Positions 1 through 8,881 are shown, counted from the first letter of the stretch. The stretch is DNA of 64,000 nt from Caulobacter sp. Root1455 (GCF_001426905.1 NZ_LMFQ01000012.1:187187-251186); one strand, 5' to 3'. Translations and numbers: made by a program. Notes: generated by a model not told the origin, from the letters alone.

Positions 1-698
1 GTCGGGATCTTGGCGGCGTCGGCCTTCAGCGGCTGCTCGTCCTGGCTGACCGTTTCGACGCCCTTGCGGGTGGTGATGGTCACCGGGGTGATCTCGGCCT
101 CGAAGGCGCCTGACGTGACCGCCTTCTGGGCCTTGGCCAGGCCCGCCACGGCGTAGGCGTCCATGGCCTCGCGGCCGAACTGGTAGGTCGCGGCGCTGTC
201 CTCGGCGAAGGCCCCCATCAGCTTGCCGGGGGTGTAGGCGTCCTCCAGCCCGTCCAGGTACATGGAGTCCATCATCTGGTCGTGGCCGATGCGGGCGCCC
301 GAGCGGTGCTTGGTCAGCAGGTAGGGCGCGTTGGTCATGCTCTCCATGCCGCCGGCCACGATGATCTGCGCGCTGCCGGCCGCCAGGGCGTCGTGAGCCA
401 TGATCGCGGCCTGCATGCCGCTGCCGCACATCTTGTTGACCGTGGTGGCCTCGACCGAGAGGGGCAGGCCGGCGCCGACCGCCGCCTGGCGGGCGGGGGC
501 CTGGCCCAAACCGGCGGGCAGGACGCAGCCCATGAAGATCTGCTCGACCAGCTCGCCCGAGACGCCGGCCCGCTCGATCGCCGCCTTCACCGCCGTCGCC
601 CCCAGCTCGGTGGCCTTGGCCCCGGACAGCGCCCCCTGGAAGCCGCCCATCGGCGTGCGGGCGAACGAGACGATGACGACGGGATCGGCGTTGGACAT
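1..698 (-). CDS. acetyl-CoA C-acetyltransferase (thiolase), 3' end cut off by window edge
   Basis: Thiolases condense two acetyl-CoA to acetoacetyl-CoA or cleave 3-ketoacyl-CoA, in the cytoplasm. The first 232 residues are in the window, starting MSNADPVVIVSFARTPMGGF. The nucleophilic cysteine sits in the family motif TVNKMCGSGMQA (about Cys91), and a second hallmark is GGMESMTNAPYLL. The C-terminal half, with the GHP-His and second active-site Cys, lies before base 1, so the biosynthetic (PhaA/AtoB) versus degradative (FadA) role cannot be fixed. The N-terminus without a targeting sequence and the MxGFQGAL-type start favour the acetyl-CoA acetyltransferase type. It is divergent from an HxlR-type regulator; 220 bp separate the two starts. 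Confidence 0.93.
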   Translation of the reverse strand, partial: MSNADPVVIVSFARTPMGGFQGALSGAKATELGATAVKAAIERAGVSGELVEQIFMGCVLPAGLGQAPARQAAVGAGLPLSVEATTVNKMCGSGMQAAIMAHDALAAGSAQIIVAGGMESMTNAPYLLTKHRSGARIGHDQMMDSMYLDGLEDAYTPGKLMGAFAEDSAATYQFGREAMDAYAVAGLAKAQKAVTSGAFEAEITPVTITTRKGVETVSQDEQPLKADAAKIP

Positions 699-918
699 GG
701 ATAAGCTCCGGCCTTGGAAAATCGTGGCGGAATAAACCCCCTCCGGCGCGTCGGGCGCAAGCCTTTCGCGCAAAAAGCGGCCGACGACAGAATGCGGATG
801 TTGCTGTCGCCGGGCCGCAGTGCGCAACCGAGAGAGTCAATTGCTATAAAAAACCTACTGCTGTCGGTCTGCAAAAGCAACCCTTGCATTCCCCGGCGGA
901 AGGCTTCACCTTCGCGTG
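699..918. other. divergent intergenic region between thiolase and HxlR genes
   Basis: This stretch separates two divergent genes and must hold both promoters. The only promoter-like string I see is an AT-rich GCTATAAAA around 843-850, which resembles the Caulobacter -10 (GCTANAWC) read on the plus strand; no good TTGAC -35 precedes it. No open reading frame or strong dyad was seen. Confidence 0.3.
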
Positions 919-1422
919 ATGGGCCGTACCGCCGACTACACCAACGAACGCTGCGCCATCGCCGCCACCCTCGAGGTCGTCGGTGATCCGTGGACCCTGC
1001 TGATCCTCCGCGACGCCTTCCAGGGCGTGAAACGGTTCGAGCAGTGGCAGGAGCGCCTGGGCGTGGCCCGCAACGTCCTGGCCGCCCGCCTCAAGAGCCT
1101 GGTGGCCAACGGGGTGCTGGAGCCGCGCCGCTATTCGGAACGTCCGCCGCGCCAGGAATACGTGCTGACGCCGAAAGGCCGGGCCCTGTCGCCGGTGCTG
1201 CTGACCATGGCCGAATGGGGCGATCAGCACGTCTACGGCGTGGGCAAGGGACCGGTGCATTTCGTGCACAAGACCTGCGGCTGCGACTTCCATCCCAAGC
1301 TGGCCTGCGAGGCCTGCGGCGAGATCGTCGACGGCCGCGACCTGGGGCGTGTGGTGCACGAGGAGCAGGCCCTGACGGTCGGCGAGGCCCTGGAGGCTTC
1401 GGTTAAAATCGCCGCCGAGTGA
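919..1422 (+). CDS. HxlR-type winged-helix transcriptional regulator
   Basis: A 167-residue DNA-binding protein of the HxlR/DUF24 family: MGRTADYTNERCAIAATLEV, then the typical GDPWTLLILRDAF and a winged helix across about residues 15-100 (FEQWQERLGVARNVLAARLK, RQEYVLTPKGRAL). The C-terminal third carries a Cys-rich segment with CGCDFH and CEACG, which could bind a metal or sense redox; this is inference. The ATG at 919 was chosen over an in-frame GTG three bases earlier because family members start close to this residue; no strong ribosome site decides it. The next small gene overlaps its stop by four bases, so the two are translationally coupled. Confidence 0.88.
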   Translation: MGRTADYTNERCAIAATLEVVGDPWTLLILRDAFQGVKRFEQWQERLGVARNVLAARLKSLVANGVLEPRRYSERPPRQEYVLTPKGRALSPVLLTMAEWGDQHVYGVGKGPVHFVHKTCGCDFHPKLACEACGEIVDGRDLGRVVHEEQALTVGEALEASVKIAAE

Positions 1423-1646
1423 GCTACCGCTTCCACGTCCATCGCGCCAAGCCGGCCTACCGGCTGGTGACGGCGGACATGGGGGCAGAGGACGGGGCGG
1501 GGTTTCCGGCCGGAGCCGATCCGCGAGACTGGCGCTTCACCCGCGTCCGCGACCGTGCCGACACCAATCCCGACGTGGCGCGGCTGGTCGACGAGACCGG
1601 CTACTGCCTGTTCAAGATCGGCATGGATTTCGAAGAGATCGTCTGA
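1419..1646 (+). CDS. small conserved-type hypothetical protein overlapping the HxlR gene
   Basis: A 75-residue protein starting at GTG within the GTGA overlap with the HxlR stop. It is soluble, without signal peptide or membrane segment, with an acidic C-terminus (ETGYCLFKIGMDFEEIV). I do not recognise a domain. The tight overlap and Caulobacter-like codon use make it more likely to be a real gene than chance. It may act with the regulator, but nothing in the sequence says how. Confidence 0.6.
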   Translation: MSYRFHVHRAKPAYRLVTADMGAEDGAGFPAGADPRDWRFTRVRDRADTNPDVARLVDETGYCLFKIGMDFEEIV

Positions 1647-1682
1647 TCCGACCGTTCCACGCGGAGCGGGACGTCGGCGAGA

Positions 1683-1814
1683 TCAGCGCGCGATGACCGC
1701 GAGGCCGACAATCAGGCCGGCCCACACAGCGAGATTGGCCAGGATCACGGTCAGCCTGGTCAGCGACACGTGGCGGGCCGGGCGGTGCTTGTAGGTGCAG
1801 GCGGCGGTGGCCAT
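1683..1814 (-). CDS. 43-residue single-pass membrane protein
   Basis: A short frame reading MATAACTYKHRPARHV, then one hydrophobic helix (about residues 21-41: LTVILANLAVWAGLIVGLAV) and ending IAR. A basic stretch before the helix predicts an N-in topology. It has no recognised family. Immediately upstream, at 1841-1860, lies an 8-bp-arm palindrome (CGCGTCAA N4 TTGACGCG), so the gene may be regulated. Small membrane proteins of this kind are easily missed. Confidence is moderate because the only evidence is start, stop, hydrophobic profile and the dyad. Confidence 0.5.
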   Translation of the reverse strand: MATAACTYKHRPARHVSLTRLTVILANLAVWAGLIVGLAVIAR

Positions 1815-1840
1815 GGGCTTTCTGCTCCGAATTCTACGCC

Positions 1841-1860
1841 CGCGTCAAAAACTTGACGCG
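1841..1860. promoter_or_regulatory. palindrome upstream of small membrane protein gene
   Basis: Perfect inverted repeat CGCGTCAA N4 TTGACGCG, 27 bp upstream of the ATG of the 43-residue membrane protein on the minus strand. It looks like a dimeric repressor operator. The binding protein is unknown. Confidence 0.4.
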
Positions 1861-1904
1861 CACGTAAAGTAGATACGCCTACATGCCACAAAGGTTTCGG
1901 TTGT

Positions 1905-1927
1905 CACGCGCTTGGCGTGTGATTTTT
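1905..1927. terminator. small hairpin followed by T tract
   Basis: CACGC, loop GCTTG, GCGTG, then TGATTTTT on the plus strand. The stem is only 5 bp, so it would be a weak terminator. No gene clearly reads into it on the plus strand, so it could end a short non-coding transcript or be chance. The rest of 1815-2122 contains no frame I can support. Confidence 0.2.
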
Positions 1928-2122
1928 CGGCCCGCGGAGCAATTATTTTTCGAAATGCGACGTGATGTGGATCAGTTTTTGACAGAAGCGCCAAATATCC
2001 CAACCTAAAGGGAAATTCTGCCCCTTTTTGAGGCGTTCGACCTGCCGGGTTCTCGGGCGCGCCCCCAACGACGGACAAGAGGGGTTCGGAGCCTAGTCGA
2101 GCGGCCGAAGCGCCGAGCAGCC

Positions 2123-3346
2123 CTAGAGCGCGGCCCGCTCGGTCGCCACGATGAAGCCGCCGCCCAGCACGCGCTCGGGATCGGCCGGGTCGTACAGCAC
2201 GCAGGCCTGGCCGGGGGCGACGCCTTCTTCCAGCACGTCGAACACCAGGCGCGGTTCGCCCTCCACCAGGGCCAGACGGCCCGGGACGGGTTCGCGGGTC
2301 GAGCGCACGCGGGCCAGCACCGGCGCGCCGGCGGCGGCGGCGGCTTCCAGGCTGTCCTCGGCGCCCAGCCAATTGCCTTCCTTCAGCGACAGGGCCTGGG
2401 TCAGCAGGGCCTCGCGCGGTCCGACGATGACCTGGCGCTTGTCGGCGTCGATCCTGACGACGAACAGCGGGTCGCCGACGGCGATGTTCAGGCCCCGGCG
2501 CTGGCCGATGGTGTAGCGGGTGACGCCCTCGTGGCGGCCCAGCACGCGGCCGTCCATGTGCACCAGGTCGCCGGGCAGGGCGCCCTGCGGCCGGATCCGG
2601 TCGATCACCGTGGTGTACTTGCCCTCGGGCACGAAGCAGATGTCCTGGCTGTCCGGCTTGTCGGCGATGGCCAGGCCCAGCTCGGCGGCCACCTGGCGCA
2701 CGGTCGGCTTGTCCATGCCGCCCAGCGGGAAGCGCAGGAAGTCCAGCTGCTCGGCCGTGGTGGCGAACAGGAAATAGCTCTGGTCCTTGGCCGGGTCGGC
2801 GGCTCTGCGCATTTGGGGTCGATTAGCCCCCGCAGCGAAGCTGCGCTGCACGTAGTGGCCGGTGGCCATGGCCTCGGCGCCCAGGTCGCGGGCCACGTCC
2901 AGAAGGTCGCGGAACTTGACCGTCTGGTTGCAGCGCACGCAGGGGATCGGCGTCTCGCCGCGCAGGTAGGCGTCGGCGAAGTCCTCGATCACCTGCTCCT
3001 TGAAGCGGCTTTCGTAGTCCAGGACGTAGTGCGGGATGCCGATCCGCTCGGCCGCCATGCGGGCGTCCATGATGTCCTGGCCCGCGCAGCAGGCGCCCTT
3101 CTTGGCGATGGCCGCGCCGTGGTCGTAGAGCTGCAGGGTGACGCCCACCACGTCGTAGCCGGCCTTGGCCAGCAGGGCGGCGGTGACGGTGGAGTCCACG
3201 CCGCCGGACATTGCCGCGACGATCCGCGTCCCGACCGGCAGGCCCACGGCCTCGCGCGCCTGCTCGACGGCCCTCTCCAGGGAAGGGGGGGCGAGGGCAA
3301 TGGCGGCGGGGGCGAAGAGAGCGGTGTCGGCGTCCATCGCGGCCAT
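2123..3346 (-). CDS. mnmA: tRNA-specific 2-thiouridylase MnmA
   Basis: MnmA uses ATP and a relayed persulfide to thiolate U34 of Lys, Glu and Gln tRNAs. This 407-residue protein has the PP-loop SGGVDST at about residues 47-53, the motif IPCVRCNQ with catalytic Cys136, and the second catalytic cysteine in [11 protein letters not shown] (Cys237). The C-terminal beta-barrel domain follows ([19 protein letters not shown]). It is longer than the roughly 370-residue enteric enzyme because of about 35 extra N-terminal residues; an alternative ATG three codons in cannot be excluded. It is divergent from the metallo-beta-lactamase gene and not obviously in an operon. Confidence 0.97.
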   Translation of the reverse strand: MAAMDADTALFAPAAIALAPPSLERAVEQAREAVGLPVGTRIVAAMSGGVDSTVTAALLAKAGYDVVGVTLQLYDHGAAIAKKGACCAGQDIMDARMAAERIGIPHYVLDYESRFKEQVIEDFADAYLRGETPIPCVRCNQTVKFRDLLDVARDLGAEAMATGHYVQRSFAAGANRPQMRRAADPAKDQSYFLFATTAEQLDFLRFPLGGMDKPTVRQVAAELGLAIADKPDSQDICFVPEGKYTTVIDRIRPQGALPGDLVHMDGRVLGRHEGVTRYTIGQRRGLNIAVGDPLFVVRIDADKRQVIVGPREALLTQALSLKEGNWLGAEDSLEAAAAAGAPVLARVRSTREPVPGRLALVEGEPRLVFDVLEEGVAPGQACVLYDPADPERVLGGGFIVATERAAL

Positions 3347-3504
3347 ATAGCGGTTCAGGGCCGGTTTTGCGAGGTTGCGGGTGTCGCGGGCGTCCGCCCG
3401 GCGGTCGGATTAGGGGAAAGTCCGCGCCCGACCCTAGTGATTCCACCGATTGATGGCTCCGGCGCCCGGGGCTTCACTAGGGGCGTCATCCGGCGGACGT
3501 GGCG

Positions 3505-4449
3505 ATGAAGCTCCTTCCCTCATTGGGTCTCGTTCTCTTGCTGCTGGCGGCGCCGGCCCCGCCGCGCGCCCAGACCCAGGCGCCCACGCGCGACCAGTTG
3601 GCCAAGGACAACAAGCTGTTTATCACCCTGGCCAGCAAGACCCTGAAATGGGAGGAGCCGGCCGAGCCCGTCCGGATCGCCGGGCCGCTGTATTTCGTCG
3701 GCACCCAGGGGCTGGGCGTCTATCTGATCACGACCTCGGACGGCCTTGTCCTGATCAACACCGGCATGCCGTCGTCGGGCCCGATGATCGCCGCCTCGAT
3801 CCGCAAGCTCGGGTTCAAGCCCGAGGACATCAAGGTGCTGGTGACGTCGCACGCCCACGCCGACCACGCCGGAGGCATCGCCTATCTGAAGGACTTGTCG
3901 GGCGGAAAGCTGGCGATGATGGAGGCTGACATCGCCTCGATGGAAGACGGCGGCAAGAGCGACTTCCACTACGGGACCGATTGGAAGGTGATGGGCTTTC
4001 CGGCCGCCAAGGTCGACCGCGTGCTGCGCGACGGCGACACGGTCAAGCTGGGCGACATCGTGTTGACGGCCCTGGCGACGCCCGGCCACACCCGGGGCGA
4101 CACCACCTGGACCACGACGATCGTCGACGGCGGCAAGGCCTATGTCGTGGTCTGGCCCGACGGGATGAGCGTCAATCCCGGCTACGCGCTGGCCGGCCAT
4201 CCCTCCTATCCCGGCATCGCCGACGACTTTCGCCGCACCGCCGCCCGGCTGGAACTGCTCAAGCCCGACATCTGGCTGGTCTCGCACACCGAGCGCTTCG
4301 ACATCGAGGGCAAGCGGACCCGCGCCAAGACTCAGGGCGTCGCGGCATGGGTCGATCCGGAAGGCTACCGTCGCTACATCGCGGCCCAGCGCCAGGCCTT
4401 CGAGGACGAAATGAACCGGGAGCTGGGCGTGGAGGGAGCCGTCAAATGA
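3505..4449 (+). CDS. subclass B3 metallo-beta-lactamase
   Basis: A 314-residue periplasmic enzyme expected to hydrolyse beta-lactams with two zinc ions. A signal peptide (MKLLPSLGLVLLLLAAPAPP, cleavage near RAQ) is followed by the metallo-beta-lactamase fold. The zinc ligands are SHAHADH (His116, His118, Asp120, His121), His195 in TPGHTRGD and His261 in SHTERFD; the HxHxDH/His/His set without the B1 cysteine marks subclass B3. Caulobacter species are known to carry chromosomal B3 enzymes (CAU-1/Mbl1b). The in-frame GTG six bases upstream is a possible alternative start. The gene overlaps the next one by ATGA, so they are co-translated. Confidence 0.9.
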   Translation: MKLLPSLGLVLLLLAAPAPPRAQTQAPTRDQLAKDNKLFITLASKTLKWEEPAEPVRIAGPLYFVGTQGLGVYLITTSDGLVLINTGMPSSGPMIAASIRKLGFKPEDIKVLVTSHAHADHAGGIAYLKDLSGGKLAMMEADIASMEDGGKSDFHYGTDWKVMGFPAAKVDRVLRDGDTVKLGDIVLTALATPGHTRGDTTWTTTIVDGGKAYVVVWPDGMSVNPGYALAGHPSYPGIADDFRRTAARLELLKPDIWLVSHTERFDIEGKRTRAKTQGVAAWVDPEGYRRYIAAQRQAFEDEMNRELGVEGAVK

Positions 4450-5465
4450 GCACGCCCGCCGTCCTGGCCGCCCTGGGACTGCTCGCCGCCGCGCCGTCGA
4501 CGGGTGATCCGATCCCCGTGACGGCCAACAATTTCGTCCGCGCCGAGACCGACACCTATTTCGCCAAGACGGCGGCCGCGGGGGCGTTCGGCAAGCTGGA
4601 GCACACGCGGCGACCGACCCCGATCGACGCCCAGACCGTCGTGCGCATGAACCGCGACACGCTCTATTCGTCGGGGGTGTTCGACCTGGCGGCGGGACCG
4701 GTGACGATCGATCTGCCCGACGTCGGCAAGCGCTTCATGTCGATGCAGGCGTTGTCCGAGGATCACTACACGGTCGAGGTGGTCTACGGGCCGGGGCGCC
4801 ACACCTACGACCAGGCCGCCGTCGGGACGCGCTATCTATTCCTGATCATCCGCACCCTGGCCGATCCGGCCGATCCGGCGGATCTCAAGGCGGCCAACGC
4901 GGCGCAGGATCGCGTCGCGGTCCGGCAGGCGGCGGTCGGCGTGTTCGAAAGCCCGGCCTGGGATCCGGTCTCGCAGACCAAGGCCCGCGACGCCCTGGCC
5001 GTCCTGGCGGCGCTGGGCGGCCATCCGAAGATGTTCGGAAGCAAGGCGCAGGTCGATCCGATCGACCACCTGATCGGAACGGCGTTCGGCTGGGGCGGCA
5101 ATCCGCGGGAGGCCGCGATCTACAACGGCGTCGATCCGCCGCGCAACGACGGCAAGACCGTCCACGTCCTGACCGTCAAGGACGTGCCGGTGGACGGCTT
5201 CTGGTCGATCAGCGTCTACAACGCCAAGGGCTTCTTCGAAGCCGGTGGGGAGCAAGGGGCGCGGGGCGGCTATTCGCTGAACAACCTGACCGCCAAGCCA
5301 GAGGCCGACGGGTCGTTCCGGGTGCAGTTCGGCGGTTGCGGGGCGGGCGTCGCCAACTGCCTGGCGATCATGCCCGGCTGGAACTACACGGTGCGCCTCT
5401 ATCGGCCGCGCAAGGCGATCCTGGACGGATCGTGGACCTTCCCGGTCGCCCAGCCCGTGGGCTGA
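4446..5465 (+). CDS. DUF1254/DUF1214 domain exported protein
   Basis: A 339-residue protein starting MSTPAVLAALGLLAAA, a short signal-like N-terminus. It carries the paired DUF1254 (about residues 20-130, with RMNRDTLYSSGVFDL) and DUF1214 (about 220-335, with DGFWSISVYNAKGFF and WNYTVRLYRPR). These domains are common in exported bacterial proteins of unknown biochemical function. The start ATG overlaps the TGA of the B3 beta-lactamase gene, so both come from one message. Whether it helps beta-lactam resistance is not known. Confidence 0.88.
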   Translation: MSTPAVLAALGLLAAAPSTGDPIPVTANNFVRAETDTYFAKTAAAGAFGKLEHTRRPTPIDAQTVVRMNRDTLYSSGVFDLAAGPVTIDLPDVGKRFMSMQALSEDHYTVEVVYGPGRHTYDQAAVGTRYLFLIIRTLADPADPADLKAANAAQDRVAVRQAAVGVFESPAWDPVSQTKARDALAVLAALGGHPKMFGSKAQVDPIDHLIGTAFGWGGNPREAAIYNGVDPPRNDGKTVHVLTVKDVPVDGFWSISVYNAKGFFEAGGEQGARGGYSLNNLTAKPEADGSFRVQFGGCGAGVANCLAIMPGWNYTVRLYRPRKAILDGSWTFPVAQPVG

Positions 5466-5477
5466 GGCCGGCCGGTC

Positions 5478-6419
5478 CTACTTCAGCACGTTCAGCAGCG
5501 ACGAGTTCTGCAGGCTCGCGAACACCTGGGCCGAGGCCTGGACGGCCAGCTTGGCGGACTCCAGGCGGGTGATCGCCTCGGCCATGTCGACGTCGGTGAT
5601 GCCGCCCACCATGGTGGTCAGGGTGTCGGCCTGGTTCGAGAGGTCGGTCCGGGCGGTCTCGAAGCGCTTCTGGTTCAGGCCGTTCTGGGCCTGGGCCGTG
5701 ATCAGGCCGGTCTTGACCGAGTCGAAGGTCGGCAGAAGGCTCTTGAGGAAGTCGCTCTGGACCTGGGTCAGCTTGCCGGTGAACGGGCCGTTGACATCGA
5801 CATAGGCCTGGACCTGCTGGAAGACGCCATAGACGCCCGTGCCCAACTGGTCGGCCAACTGGCCGGTGTCGACCGAGGTGGTGTCGTCGATGCGGTTGCT
5901 GCTGATGTACTGATCGTTCTGGAACAGCGTGGGGATCGACACCGCCGTACCGCTCGGCGGGCCGGCGGTCAGGTCGGTCATGCTGGTGGCGGTGGTGGGC
6001 TGGACGTCGGACTTGGCGCCGGCGAACACGTAGCGGCCGTTGAACCGGCTGTTGAGCCCTTGGACCACGTCGCCGAACGCGCCGGTCAGCTGCTGCATCA
6101 GGGTCTCGGCGCTGCCCGCCGCGACGGCGTTGGCGACGGCGTCGCGGGCGTCCTGGGTGGCGTCGGCGACCTGGCCGATGCCGATGTCCTGAACGTCCAG
6201 GCGGTTGGCGACCAAGCTCGTCTGGTCCAGGAAGCCGGTGACCTTGGCCTGGGCGGTCTTCATGGCCGTCAGGACCTCGGCGTTCTTGGCGTAGCCCTTC
6301 AGGTCGGTGGCGTTCTTCTGGCTGGAGACCTGTTCGCCGGCGAGGTTCTGCAGCACCTGGGCGCGCATCAGGTTGCTGGTCATCACGCCGAAATTGCCGG
6401 AGGTGGAGACGCGGGTCAT
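5478..6419 (-). CDS. flgL: flagellar hook-filament junction protein FlgL
   Basis: FlgL (HAP3) joins hook and filament. The 313-residue protein starts MTRVSTSGNFGVMTSNLMRA and has the flagellin-type N-terminal helices and the matching C-terminal helix (ITRLESAKLAVQASAQVFAS...LLNVLK), with a variable middle. It follows flgK by 9 bp on the same strand, so the two form an operon read from the sigma-54 promoter upstream of flgK. Confidence 0.95.
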   Translation of the reverse strand: MTRVSTSGNFGVMTSNLMRAQVLQNLAGEQVSSQKNATDLKGYAKNAEVLTAMKTAQAKVTGFLDQTSLVANRLDVQDIGIGQVADATQDARDAVANAVAAGSAETLMQQLTGAFGDVVQGLNSRFNGRYVFAGAKSDVQPTTATSMTDLTAGPPSGTAVSIPTLFQNDQYISSNRIDDTTSVDTGQLADQLGTGVYGVFQQVQAYVDVNGPFTGKLTQVQSDFLKSLLPTFDSVKTGLITAQAQNGLNQKRFETARTDLSNQADTLTTMVGGITDVDMAEAITRLESAKLAVQASAQVFASLQNSSLLNVLK

Positions 6420-6428
6420 GGCTTAACC

Positions 6429-8543
6429 TCAGATGATGCCGGTGAGGACATCGAACATGTCCTTGGTCGCCTGGATCAGGCGGGCGGAGGCGTTGAACGC
6501 CTGTTGATAGGTGGTCAGGTTGACCAGTTCCTCATCGAGGTTGACGCCCTCCTGCGACTGGCGCTGGGCGTCGACCTCGGTCTTGACGGAGTCGGCCGCT
6601 TCCTTGCGGCTGGTGGCGGAGTCGGCCTTGCGGGCGATGGCGCCGCTGAAGTCCGCGCCATAGGTCAGCACGCTCTTCCTGGAGCCGGCGGTGTCGCCGG
6701 CGTTGGCGAAGGCGGTGATGCTGTCGCCGGCCTTGGCCAGGGCCAGGGCGCCGCGGCCGTCGCCGACCGCCAGGGCCGGAACGCCGGCCGCCACGGTCAG
6801 GTCCAGCTTGGCGAACGGCAGCTTGGAGGGATCGGCCTCCATGGCCGGATCCATCTTGTAGAGGCCGCCGCGCGTGCTGCGCTCGCTCATGCCCACGCCG
6901 AACAGCTGGCTGAGCGACGGGCCGCCCACGCCGCGCTGGGTCAGGTCCTCGACCACCGACAGGGTGACCGGCGTGGCGCCGTTGGGCGTGAAGCTCAGCT
7001 CGCCCTTCGCGCCCAGGGAGAACGAGCCGTACAGGCCCACGCCCGAATTGCGCGAGTTCAGGGCGTCGATGGTTTCCTGCATCGAGCCGGTCCCGGTCGG
7101 GATGGCCACCTGGACGTCGCGGATGCGGCTGCCTTCGGTGTCGGTCAGGCGCAGGGTGATGGTCTGGCCGGGGGTGAAGCCGCTGGGGTCGGTGGCGACC
7201 ATGCCCGTCTCGTAGGGCGAATAGCCGTCCGAGCGGATGACGTCGTTGAGGCCGAAGAACTGGCTGAAGCCCTTGCCGGCCTTGCTCGAGGGCGTGGTGG
7301 CGTCGTCGACGATGGCGACGCCGCCGGTCGCCGCCGTGGCGCTCAGGCTCAGCTCGCCGTTGGCGAAGCCCGCGGTGGCCGTGCCGCCCAGGGCGGTGTT
7401 CAGCTGGGTCAGGAAGTTCGTGTTGGTGAAGGCCGGGCCGGGGACACCGTTGACGGTCATCGTCCCGGCGCCGAAGTCGATGTCGACGCGCTGGACGATC
7501 GCGCTGGACCCGTTGGTGACGGCGATCGTCGTCTTGCCGGTGAAGTTGGCGAAGGCGGTGTTGGCGTCCAGGCCGGTGTCCTTGCCGGTCATGCGGTTCG
7601 GCGCGGGCACCGCGCTGGCGGCGTTGGACGCGCGGTTCAGTTCCTCGGCCGCGCGGCTGACGAACTCGCCCAGCTGGTCGGAGAGGCTCGGCAGTTCCTG
7701 GTTGCGCAGCTCCAGCAGGCCCTGGATCTCGCCGTTGGAGACGTAGAAGGGCATGACCTGGCCGCCGCTGTTGGCGGTGACGACGGTCAGGTAGCCGTTG
7801 GCCGGGCCCGACTGATTATAGGTGATCGTGGCGGGGCCGTTGCCCGCCAGGGTGACGCCCTCGGCCGAGCGCACCGTGACGCCGCCGTTGGCGCGGTCGC
7901 TGACCTGGACGTTCATATAGGTCGACAGCTCGTTGATCAGTCCGCTCTGAACGTTCTCGGAGCCGGTGCCGTCGGCGCCCGACATCTTGGCGCGGGTGAT
8001 GTCGACGTTCAGGGCGTCGATCTGCTTGAGCAGGTCGTTGACCCGGGCGACGTCGGCGCCGATGCGGTTGTCGGTGTCGGTGATCTGGCTCGACAGCGAC
8101 GAGGTGATGCGCTTGCTCTCGCTGAGGAAGTCCTCGACCTTGGTCACGGCGCTGCTGCGCAGCAGGGTCGAGGACGGATCGTCCACCGCCATGGAGAAGG
8201 CGGCGTAGACATCGTCCAGGGTGGAGAAATAGTTGGTCGTCGAGGTCGGGTCGCCGAACAGCTTCTGGGCGTTGTCCATGGCCGTGGCGATCGCGCCGGT
8301 GCGGCCGGAGTCGGCGGCGCCGTTCAGGCTGGCGGCGGCCATGAACTTGTCGGTGGCGCGCTTGATGGCGTCGATGTTGACGCCCACGCCCATGCCGTTC
8401 GACACCAGGTTCGACTGGGCGATCGACTTGCGGACATAGCCGGCGGTGTTGATGTTGGCGATGTTGTCGGAAACGACGCGCAGGCCCGTCTGGGCCGCCA
8501 TCATCCCCGAGGTCGCAACGTTCAAGATGGTGTTCAACGACAT
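6429..8543 (-). CDS. flgK: flagellar hook-associated protein FlgK
   Basis: FlgK (HAP1) is the first junction protein on the hook tip. The 704-residue protein begins MSLNTILNVATSGMMAAQTG with the rod/hook motif VSDNIANINTAGYVRK, and ends in the conserved C-terminal helix NLTTYQQAFNASARLIQATK. The middle (about residues 200-600) is the variable domain. It is the first gene of flgK-flgL. Its leader carries a sigma-54 promoter at 8707-8722 and an ftr element at 8595-8615, matching the described divergent flaN/flbG control region of C. crescentus. Confidence 0.97.
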   Translation of the reverse strand: MSLNTILNVATSGMMAAQTGLRVVSDNIANINTAGYVRKSIAQSNLVSNGMGVGVNIDAIKRATDKFMAAASLNGAADSGRTGAIATAMDNAQKLFGDPTSTTNYFSTLDDVYAAFSMAVDDPSSTLLRSSAVTKVEDFLSESKRITSSLSSQITDTDNRIGADVARVNDLLKQIDALNVDITRAKMSGADGTGSENVQSGLINELSTYMNVQVSDRANGGVTVRSAEGVTLAGNGPATITYNQSGPANGYLTVVTANSGGQVMPFYVSNGEIQGLLELRNQELPSLSDQLGEFVSRAAEELNRASNAASAVPAPNRMTGKDTGLDANTAFANFTGKTTIAVTNGSSAIVQRVDIDFGAGTMTVNGVPGPAFTNTNFLTQLNTALGGTATAGFANGELSLSATAATGGVAIVDDATTPSSKAGKGFSQFFGLNDVIRSDGYSPYETGMVATDPSGFTPGQTITLRLTDTEGSRIRDVQVAIPTGTGSMQETIDALNSRNSGVGLYGSFSLGAKGELSFTPNGATPVTLSVVEDLTQRGVGGPSLSQLFGVGMSERSTRGGLYKMDPAMEADPSKLPFAKLDLTVAAGVPALAVGDGRGALALAKAGDSITAFANAGDTAGSRKSVLTYGADFSGAIARKADSATSRKEAADSVKTEVDAQRQSQEGVNLDEELVNLTTYQQAFNASARLIQATKDMFDVLTGII

Positions 8544-8594
8544 GATCTATTCTCCGGCCAGCTCGGCAAACCCGGAACGGCACGACGCGACCTT

Positions 8595-8615
8595 GCCCGG
8601 CGAAAACTGCCGGGC
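8595..8615. promoter_or_regulatory. ftr element (FlbD-binding enhancer) in flgK leader
   Basis: Dyad GCCCGGC, 7-base AT-rich spacer, GCCGGGC, matching the ftr sites bound by FlbD. It lies downstream of the flgK promoter, the unusual downstream enhancer position known from C. crescentus ftr2/ftr3. Confidence 0.75.
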
Positions 8616-8706
8616 GTTGCGGGGTTCGACCCCATCGGCGATGTGCAAGCCATTGAAAATCATGGCGATTCGTTCCTGACGTCGAGCGAGCGACAGAAAC
8701 CTATGC

Positions 8707-8722
8707 GCAAGGAGGGCGCCAA
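8707..8722 (-). promoter_or_regulatory. sigma-54 promoter of flgK-flgL
   Basis: On the minus strand the sequence is TTGGCGCCCTCCTTGC, with GG and GC separated by exactly 10 bases as required for -24/-12 promoters. It lies 164 bp upstream of the flgK ATG. Confidence 0.8.
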
Positions 8723-8774
8723 CTGGGGGTGGGGCGCGACGACGCGGCAAGCCTGGCCCTTTTCGCCCGGTTCA

Positions 8775-8792
8775 GCCCGGCAAAAAGCGCCG
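8775..8792. promoter_or_regulatory. second ftr element between the flgK and fliK promoters
   Basis: GCCCGGCAAAAAGCGCCG, an ftr-like dyad (CGGC/GCCG around A5). It sits between the two divergent sigma-54 promoters and could serve either. Confidence 0.7.
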
Positions 8793-8865
8793 TGGTCGGC
8801 CTATCCGAAGTCGTAAACGCAAGATTAATGTCCAATAAAACAAACGCTTAGCTGAAAAATTCGAG

Positions 8866-8881
8866 TTGGCCCGACGGTTGC
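8866..8881 (+). promoter_or_regulatory. sigma-54 promoter of fliK-flgD
   Basis: TTGGCCCGACGGTTGC with a 10-base GG-GC spacing. It lies 65 bp upstream of the chosen fliK ATG, so transcription would begin near 8893. Confidence 0.8.

Noticed and set aside
6060..8816. 918-residue plus-strand frame opposite flgK and flgL
   Set aside because: Antisense shadow of two flagellar genes and crosses the flgK promoter region.
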